DNA of 64,000 bases. Origin: Congeria kusceri. Taxonomy: Eukaryota; Mollusca; Bivalvia; Myida; Dreissenidae. This document shows, piece by piece, positions 56,377 through 64,000 of this stretch. The first letter of the stretch is position 1. Every line of letters starts with the position of its first letter. The translations under genes and the position numbers were made by a program. The stretch is taken from contig CM051040.1 in NCBI GenBank assembly GCA_027627225.1, positions 29,989,634 through 30,053,633 on the forward strand, read 5' to 3'. The notes beneath the pieces are model-generated. The model did not search any database. It saw only the letters and a list, made by a program, of their open reading frames with translations, and was not told the origin of the DNA.

Positions 56377-58695
56377 ATAATTCTATCTTCTCAAAACATT
56401 TACTACGTTTGAGAACCAAATTATAATAAAACAAACCCAAAAAGCTGTGATAAATATAACAAAAGCAATAGCAAATCAACAATGGAATGTAAACACAATT
56501 TTTTGAAACAAAGGTTTATATGATCTTTCAACGTCGTTCATTTTTAATTAATATTTAAATCAGTTACGAGTTTATAGCTAAAAACATTAAAGGACATGTC
56601 ACATTGAAATCATAGAGGTTTGTTTAAAAAGTCACTTACACCATGTCAGTGGTGTGACAGTAACCAAGGAAAAGCTAAGAAATGCAATCATTTATTGTAA
56701 GTTGAATTGCCACTGAAAACAATTACAAATGCTTTCTATCGATATGTAAGTTATTAATGAATATTATCATCATCCACCACCATACGTGCTTTAAAACCCG
56801 TGCAACAAAATTGAAAAACTAAATATTTTAAAAGCATATAAACAAATGGAAATCTAATTCAAATCCAAACTGAAAATGAAAACAAAATCAAAGACAATTC
56901 CAGTAAAAAGTGTAAATACACTGAAATACAAAAAAACAACAACAATAACACATATTTGACAATATTATGCTTCCAAAGCATTCTACATGAAATGGTTTCT
57001 TTGTTATCCTCACAAATTTTTTACATTTAATTTTGCAAATAAAAGAAAACTATGGTTCAGTCAAGATTATATATATTAATTACATGTTATTTGTTAGCAT
57101 CATAAAAGTTGCATCACATCTTTAAAAAGATTCAGAATTCTAAGAACATTTCATGTCTTCACAAAAGCATGAAAAATGTAAAACAATTAAGTAACACTAA
57201 ACAGGGTGCGTCATTGAATTTTTTTTTTTTAATAAAGCACCTAATACACTTGTTATTAAGAATTGTGGTTAAAGTAATTTAAAATAACTTCATTATTTGG
57301 AACTTTCCAGTCCCTATCACACATTTATTAGTGTTTACTTTAGAAGTCTTCATAATATTAATCATGAGTAGAATGTTTTTTATCCACTGTTCTTTATCTC
57401 AGTCAAATTCCTTAGCCAGTGTTTGATGCAGTACTCCACCCGATAATGATAACGGTGTTGTTCAAAGCAGATACTGTATGCCACTGGCAGCTGGAATGTA
57501 TGTAAATTAAACTTACTATTTTTTGTGTGAGAAGTTTAGATCACAGAAAGTTGTTCAGTTAATAATTGTAGTCATATAATGCAATACATTTTTTACTATA
57601 CACTCCAATTTTACATAACTGTAACAATATTACACAGAAAATGTTGAGTCATAATAATTATTATTAAATCAGAGTTGGAGAAATTGTACTTGATCTCTGT
57701 AATGGTGTTATGCAGAAATAGTTCAGTAATCAATAGTGTAGCAAAATTCATAACAGATGCTATAAAACTATGTGAGGAATTTACATGTTTTAACTGCTTC
57801 TTAAATGTTTCATGTAATACTTTATTTTTCATGTATAATTTATGTTTGAACAGTAGTTATTGCATTGTATATTTCAAAAATGTTTCATGGTATACATGTA
57901 CTATATTTCTCATGGTTTACACTATATGTCTGAACAGCAATTGTTGCATTGTAAATTTATTAATAAGTGTTACTTGTATGTAAATAGCTAAAGGCTTTTT
58001 CCGATTTGCCTATAGAACTTGACCTTGAATAAAAAAATAAAAATGAAAATCATAATCTGGTGTACTCAAATACATGGACCAACAATGCGGTTAGAGCCAG
58101 AATAAAACTGGATAAATCTTCAATACAGATAACATTCAGAAATCATGCTTTAATTTTATGATAACTCATAACATGTGTTTAGTGTTGAAGCAACTATGTT
58201 GTGTGTGTTTTTTGCACTTTTTATCGTTTTATGAACAATTGTGATTAAATAATGCCTTACAGCACACTTAAGTCAACATGACAGTTCGTTAGGTGTATAC
58301 AATGTCATACAGTGTAGCCAGTGTTTGTATATACCAGTTCGAAAGCAACTGCTTCGTACCTAGTTAAAAAAGTGACCTTTATTGACTTGAAATGGCATAC
58401 ATTTTATTCCTACACAATTGTCGTTTCCCTCCATGTCGTATCTAATGAATTTACCTTTAAATAGTATTAACTTTGGTTGTCAATGTCACCACAATAGATG
58501 TTATTTATTTATTGGGTATGTGTTATTTAAGTGTTAAATCTTAAATCTCTAAAATGCACTATACATTTGTATATTTTATTCTCGGTGGATTGTAATGACG
58601 CGGTCTTGCACTCTGAAGCTATACGTTTTATTGTTCAATAGGTACTTGTAATTTGCCATTTTTGGCATCTATAATATCAGTTCAGTAAAATAACA
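56377..58695. other. Non-coding A+T-rich sequence
   Basis: 57780-57970 has two diverged copies of 'tttcatg.tata...tgt.tgaacag.a.tt.ttgcattgta'. No gene recognised. Confidence 0.4.
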
Positions 58696-58699
58696 CCTG

Positions 58700-58865
58700 A
58701 GTGACCCCAGTTTTAATCATTTGTATGTTTTGTGTTGTATCGTATGTATTGTCCTGTATTGTACAGGCAATTTGTCACTTGCCTCAAATAAAGGACTAAC
58801 GGATGGTAATAATGGTTTCTCTCCTGATGATGTCCCTGGAATTTCATTATTCCTATATTTAATAT
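58700..58865 (+). repeat. Dispersed repeat R7, copy 2
   Basis: Matches 44960-45140 ('agtgaccccagttttaatc', 'gcaatttgtcacttgcctca', 'aataaaggact' and 'tttctctcctgatgatgtc'). Non-coding. Confidence 0.7.
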
Positions 58866-59426
58866 GAATTTTACAGATTTCTTTTCAAAATGTGTGTGTA
58901 TACAGGTACATCGGTTTCAGACGCATGTGAGTACTGTTGTCGCGTTTGACAATTCAGACAACGTAATACCCGAAACCTGCGATGCATTGAGTTGAAGAAC
59001 CTGCCAAGTCCCAAAAACATTTTGTCTTTCTGACAACCTGAACCTAGCGAAATAAAAAAAACTCTAAAGCTTTAGCGACGAATGTTTTTCGTAAAATCCG
59101 TAATCGTCTGAATTTAGATAATTTGTAATGTGTTCTTTTATCCGAAATGTGTCATAAAAAAAAAAATCCCGAACCTGCCTTACTTTTTTAGACCGTTGCG
59201 CGAAATACACAATTTATTGATTTATTTGGCCCAATGTTTAAGTCAAAGTAATATCATCTGAGCCAAATGGACATTGTACATGAATATAGGTCGAAAAAGT
59301 GTTGCATATAATTAGTACTCCATAAAATCATGTTATATTACATTTGACGACATTGATAGTTCTTTAACCTAACCAGCTGTTAGGCCCTACGCCCGCAATC
59401 ACAGATCGTAAGACAAAACTGAAACA

Positions 59427-59840
59427 TGTTTGTATGTTACACTGGGTAGTGTGCTATGCATGTTTTTTATGTAACACTGGGTAGTGTGCTGTGCATGTTT
59501 GTATATAACACTGGGTAGTGTGCTATGCATGTTTGTATATAACACTGGCTAGTGTGCTATGCATGTTTGTATGTAACACTGGGTAGTGTGCTATGCATGT
59601 TTGTATGTAACACTGGGTAGTGTGCTATGAATGTTTGTATATAACACTGGCTAGTGTGCTATGAATGTTTGTATGTAACACTGGCTAGTGTGCTATGAAT
59701 GTTTGTATATAACACTGGCTAGTGTGCTATGCACGTTTGTATGTAACACTGGGTAGTGTTCTGTGCACGTTTGTATGTAACACTGGGTAGTGTGCTATGC
59801 ATGTTTGCATGTAACACTGGGTAGTGTGCTATGCATGTTT
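59427..59840 (+). repeat. 34/35-bp minisatellite, about 12 units
   Basis: Tandem copies of 'tgtttgtatgtaacactggg' followed by 'tagtgtgctatgca'. Recurrent variants are 'ggctag' for 'ggtag' and 'gaatg' for 'gcatg', distributed as if by local conversion. Non-coding; the reverse 'TLPSVTYKRA...' peptide is an artefact. Confidence 0.9.
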
Positions 59841-59849
59841 GCTCTTGTG

Positions 59850-61560
59850 ATGGCTTAAATAAGCGGTAACGCTTACAGTTTGTATTCATAAGTATTCGCA
59901 ATCGTAATCGCGAAAATAGCATCAAATATGCAACGCAATGCTTTGTTCAATTAAAAACACAAGTACTTCAAACTCAGTATAAACGCTTATTAATTTAGTA
60001 AAAAAAATCTTGATAACAAATGTGCTTTAGAATAAGAACATTCAAGTTTAAGTTTATAAGCATGCATGTATACAAATTTAATGTAAACCACTAAAGAATA
60101 AGCACGAACAATAAAAAATACTGAAAATTATAGGAAATACAACAGCAAATATATACTAACAAAGGAATTCAACGATATCGATAAAGCGCACCTATTTGAA
60201 AAATACATTTGATCGTGAGAAAATCTGGTTAAGCAGTGTGTAAGTATCAGTGTGGCATATACTTAATATAATTTTATGTAAACCACTAAAGGCTAAACAC
60301 GAACAGTAAATACTGAACATTATATAGGAAAAACAACAGGTACTAAACAGTAACAAATCACATCAAACGATATCGATAAAAAGCACAGCTATTTGAAACA
60401 TACATTTGATCGTGAGAAAATCTGGTTTAGCAATGTGTAAGTGTCAGAGTGGAATGAACTGAAAAATTATGTTGGCTGATTTGAGAAATCGTTCGAAAAG
60501 GAAGTGTGGCTGATGTTAACACTTCTCTAAGATTTTGTCAATTTTTGATAACATTTTCTGTATTATATGTATTGAAGCATTTCGGTTCTGCCAAACCACG
60601 TAACTAACATAAGACGGGGGAAGAAAATGTTCATTGAAATGCGACGTGCTTGATCTTTGTCCGTGTATCTTGTAAACTATTTTGATCCAAATGACATTAA
60701 TTCACATTTACAATACATTCTATCAACGACACATGAAACATATAATGTCTATTTATATAATATTTGCACATACATCACCATTATTCTTATAAGAAAATTA
60801 ATTAATATATCAAGCGCAGGTCATAACCGAAAATGACAACAATAATAAATATGAGGTAATACAACTAATTGTGAAATCATTCACTAAAAAATGTATCTCG
60901 CCTTTCTTTCTTCTTTTAATACATTCTTTGACAGATGGAATATGATTGTGTTAGTCCAGATGATTAAGTACTTGAAGTTAAGATATTTTTGACATTTCTT
61001 AAAAATACAAAAAATGTGACAAAGCCACTTTAATGCAATACAAAATGGTAATATAAATTGTATCAATGCCAAACCTTGTTTTCTGTGTAATACAACCATT
61101 ACAAATACTTTTATCTTACACATGACATTTTGGGAGTTTTCATTTGCTACATATTATTTGACTGACCAAATCGCATGACCTTATTTTGGAGAAATGACGT
61201 CGTCAACATGAAATGACGTCACGTCAGTACACAATTTTTTGAATTTATCGGCATGTTATGGTACAATTAGAAGGTGTGTTTTTTTAAAGCATGTGATAAA
61301 AAAGATCTAACACTCGTTGTCATTTCATACCATATTTTTTATTAAACGTGTCCAGGAAATTCGTTAGTTAGCCCGCCAAATGCTCGCGTACTAACAACAT
61401 TCCTAAACTATAATATAGTATGACATGACAACTCGTATCAGATCCTATATATAACTTATTTAAATACAAACTGTACAATAATCAAAGGTTTAAAGAGAAT
61501 GTATATAATGCATGTACTACTGATGTTCCTAAAGAAAGTCACAAACAGTTTCATACTCCA
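59850..61560. other. Non-coding; one diverged tandem duplication
   Basis: 60040-60240 and 60270-60440 are related ('gtaaaccactaaag.ataa', 'gaacaataaaaaatactgaa', 'aacgatatcgataaa', 'catttgatcgtgagaaaatc'). Otherwise no feature. Confidence 0.5.
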
Positions 61561-61564
61561 TGTT

Positions 61565-62258
61565 CTAATTGCTCCCAAGCGCTTTCTGTTGTCCATATTT
61601 CTCTCTGATGATTTCATCAATAACAGTTCGGTCGTGAGATACTTGTTCACCCGAGTCTCGGAAATGTTGAACTATCGCTTGGTCTTCTGAAACAAACATT
61701 TCTCGGGCACCACCTATCAATGACGGTACTTCGTGGATCATTAGTGACGTTTCTTTAGCCCCACCATTTAAATGATATATTATTTGTGCCCATGTTGATC
61801 AATTTGCTTTTATTGGAATAATAAATTCGTCTAAATCCTCATTTACAAGAAATTCAGAGTCTTGTCTGTTTCGGTAGTCTTGTAGCGCGGCAACCTGTCC
61901 GAAATGATGGACATCCTTAACAGCGACAAACCATTGCACAACTTTGGTTATTTTACGTTTAGTGTACATATCTAAAATAAGCCCTATGTTTGCAAAAGAT
62001 GAATAAATATACACAACAAATTTCTCTGCTCCAAGAATAAGGTTAAGATCAATCCACTGCACAAGATCGTAAGAGTCATTAAAGTTGTTGTTAAGAGGCA
62101 ACAGTTACACGGTAAATCGGTGTTTGTAGGTTTGAGGTATATCTATGGATTTTACGACAATGAGGGTCGACGGTTGACGGCAAGTGGTTTCAACAACGGA
62201 AATGTACTCGGGGTTCTTTACCAGTAGTGAAGCGCATCGAAACAGCACCGCTGCTTAT
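61565..62258 (-). pseudogene. GT92 inverted copy, second exon, disrupted
   Basis: Minus strand, acceptor 'cctttacag' just before 62258, ending in TAG at 61567-61565. Homologous to 47607-48513: 'AVLFRCASLLVKNPEYISVVET', 'DSYDLVQWIDLNLILGAEKFVV' and 'EDLDEFIIP' (DxD motif kept), then 'WAQIIYHLNGGAKETSLMIHE' and 'QAIVQHFRDSGEQV'. Lesions: TAA at the first full codon (Tyr in the intact gene), TAA in 'FTV.LLPL', and an in-frame loss of about 60-70 codons with a TGA at 61799. Length is 694 bp against 907 bp. Confidence 0.8.
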
Positions 62259-62447
62259 CTGTAAAGGTAAAAAGTAGAAACCTGAGGTCACTATATAATT
62301 GCAATAGGCTTTCTCTGTTCAAAAGCATAAACAGTTCTTTTGGAGTGGAGTTTAATTTATATTTGACTTCAAGTCATAGATACGTGTACTACATGTATAT
62401 CAATTTTAGGGTGTGAGCATGAATATAAAGATCGTGATAATAATAGA

Positions 62448-63300
62448 GTGGTTTTGTGTATGAAAAATATAATATATATAATAACATACGTTTATGACTT
62501 GTTGAGACTACAAAACAAACGCTTTTATAACTTCCGAGAACTTCAAATTTTATATGGTTTGCCTGGTTCTGATTTCTTAAAATATCATACCCTAGTAGCC
62601 TGTATACCAGCGCACTGGAAAGATCGATTGCACAATGAAGATATATCATATATACCACACGGTTACTTAATTCATAAAATTACACCCACAACAAAAATGT
62701 GTAGTTTTGTAAATAATATTTTAATCAAGAAAAATAAAGTGCACAACAACAAACAAGAACAAAAATGGGAAAATCTTCTTCATAAACAGCTTAATTGGCA
62801 AAAAATATTGACTAACTATTTACACATCACTATCGATTCCTCCTTAAGAACATTTCAGTATAAGTTTTTGATGAATATTGTTTCTAACAATGAAAAACTC
62901 TTTAAATACAGAACGGTAGAATCTAGTCTTTGTGATATATGTTCAATGTCAGTGGAATCAAATAAGCATTTGTTTTGGGATTGTCCTAGAGTCCACAATT
63001 TCTGGATTCAAATCATGAATTATATAAAAATAAAAATAAAAAAATATTACAGGCTTCAATCTGTCTTATGAATGTATAACACTCTGTAATGTTTTTCTAG
63101 TTAGCAGGAATTATTCGAACTGTGTTAACTTTATTGTATTACTAGGAAAATATTTTTATATTCAAATGTAAATACCTACGATGTCCACCAATGTTCGACA
63201 GATTTACAGATTATTTTAAGTACAAACTGAAAATAGAAGAGTTGATTGCTGTATGGAAAGGCAAACATGAACAACATGAAAATAAGTGGCACAATTTTGT
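62448..63300 (+). mobile_element. L1/Tx1-type LINE, 3' fragment, in the GT92 pseudogene intron
   Basis: Plus-strand frame of about 207 codons with the C-terminal pattern of L1/Tx1-group ORF2: 'RTFQYKFLMNIVSNNEKLFKY' (FQYKxLxxxxxTNxxL), then 'SSLCDICSMSVESNKHLFWDCPRVHNFW', the Cys-Cys-His-Cys motif. After a frame change it continues with 'FKYKLKIEELIAVWKGKHEQ' and 'ENKWHNFVT' (63195-63300). No reverse transcriptase core is present, so it is a 5'-truncated insertion. It lies antisense to the GT92 copy. Confidence 0.7.
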
Positions 63301-63632
63301 AACATAACCCCTGTCATCTTTTTCTTTGTTTAATATTTTTGTTTACAGATTATTATGATTTGTGTTTTGTTCAACCCACTACCACTGTTACTTATTCCAT
63401 TTGTATCATCATTATCATCTCTCAGTCACTATTTCATCATTACTGTGTGTATTTACAGCGTATGTCTTTATTATAACTTTGGTGTACATGAATGTTGTAA
63501 ATGCAATATTTGAAAATAGATTGTAAAATATCACAAGCTTAATTAGACGTTGGCAATTAATGACGATACAAATTGTGTTTGAAAAGGTAGTTTTCTATAT
63601 GCCTACTTACGATTTTACTTACTTTTACATAC

Positions 63633-63860
63633 CTATGGCGATGGGATTCCGGTAGTGTTTTGTAAAGTTCAAGGCTACTCTCCTCCATCCTGACATACGT
63701 TCCAGTATCTGACGTATACCCTTTTGGCACGTGCTGTGGACGCCACCTGATGTAAGTCCCACCAGAAGGACTTGGTTGGTGGTCCGGTCGTAGAACGCAG
63801 AGAACACGAAAGCTGGCCGCAATGTTAAGTATTTGCACAGTTACTTTAGACTTCCATTGT
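63633..63860 (-). pseudogene. GT92 inverted copy, first coding exon (partial), frameshifted
   Basis: Minus strand. 'RPAFVFSAFYDRTTNQVLLVGL' and 'TSGGVHSTCQKG' in one frame continue as 'VRMEESSLELYKTLPESHRHR' in another, so there is one frameshift. It ends at the conserved donor 'catag|gtatgt' (63633), matching 46906 and 55027. Upstream, the membrane anchor and 'SKCARN' region are not recognisable; a 'tttcag' near 63870 may be a secondary acceptor. Intron to the second exon at 62258 is about 1.4 kb. Confidence 0.75.
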
Positions 63861-64000
63861 AACTGAAATTTAACATTGATGACATCGTTTTATTAATTTG
63901 ATGTTGTAAGGTAATTAGGTTTGTCACGTGTGCCGTACCATGTTTCTCATAAACTCCTGAAGAATTAAAACTCAGAAGCGGTACGATTGCGTCCCTAGAT

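Overview
The window is eukaryotic nuclear DNA from an invertebrate, most likely a bivalve mollusc (a Dreissena-type mussel is my best guess, by inference only). It is AT-rich, gene-poor and full of introns, LINE remnants, small TIR elements and tandem arrays of 20-180 bp units. Several arrays are of a kind I associate with bivalve genomes. Open frames here can begin at TTG or GTG and mostly mean nothing; the coding calls below rest on protein motifs, splice sites and paralogue comparison.

Layout. 1-5 kb: a nearly complete CR1/Jockey-group LINE (endonuclease plus reverse transcriptase, minus strand) sits inside a palindromic dispersed repeat whose uninterrupted version lies at 19.6 kb. 5.0-5.5 kb and 33.9-34.3 kb: two opposite copies of a roughly 0.45-0.5 kb TIR element with a tRNA-like core (pol III A and B boxes). 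7-9.4 kb: tandem and TIR repeats. 11.4-12.1 kb: a duplicated fibronectin III exon. 13.7-14.2 kb: a broken RecQ-type helicase exon. 15.8-18.5 kb: minisatellites and a hairpin. 20.8-22.1 kb and 27.5-30.2 kb: two more decayed LINEs, the second split by a hAT-like non-autonomous element with an 8-bp target duplication. 22.4-24.0 kb: a diverged 761-bp tandem duplication. 25-27 kb and 33.5-41 kb: mostly dispersed repeats. 40.1-42.9 kb: a spliced but disrupted gene for an integrase-core (rve-like) protein.

43-64 kb is the main gene region. One intact glycosyltransferase family 92 (GT92) gene of 460 codons lies at 46.4-48.5 kb with a short intron. A diverged duplicate of its upstream region and first coding exon lies at 51.0-55.0 kb and is broken. 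A third, inverted copy with both exons but several lesions lies at 61.6-63.8 kb, with an L1/Tx1-type LINE fragment in its intron. Between them are an LTR-like stretch with a tRNA-Lys-type primer-binding site, a 112-bp foldback element and a GATATC-rich satellite.

Most notable signals: (1) the TIR element with a tRNA-like core; (2) a 21-bp minisatellite superfamily at 31, 43 and 47 kb in which 13 positions are shared and a central octamer is exchanged; (3) the two nested-insertion histories readable from sequence alone; (4) the GT92 cluster with one survivor and two decayed copies. I did not find a complete new multi-gene system.
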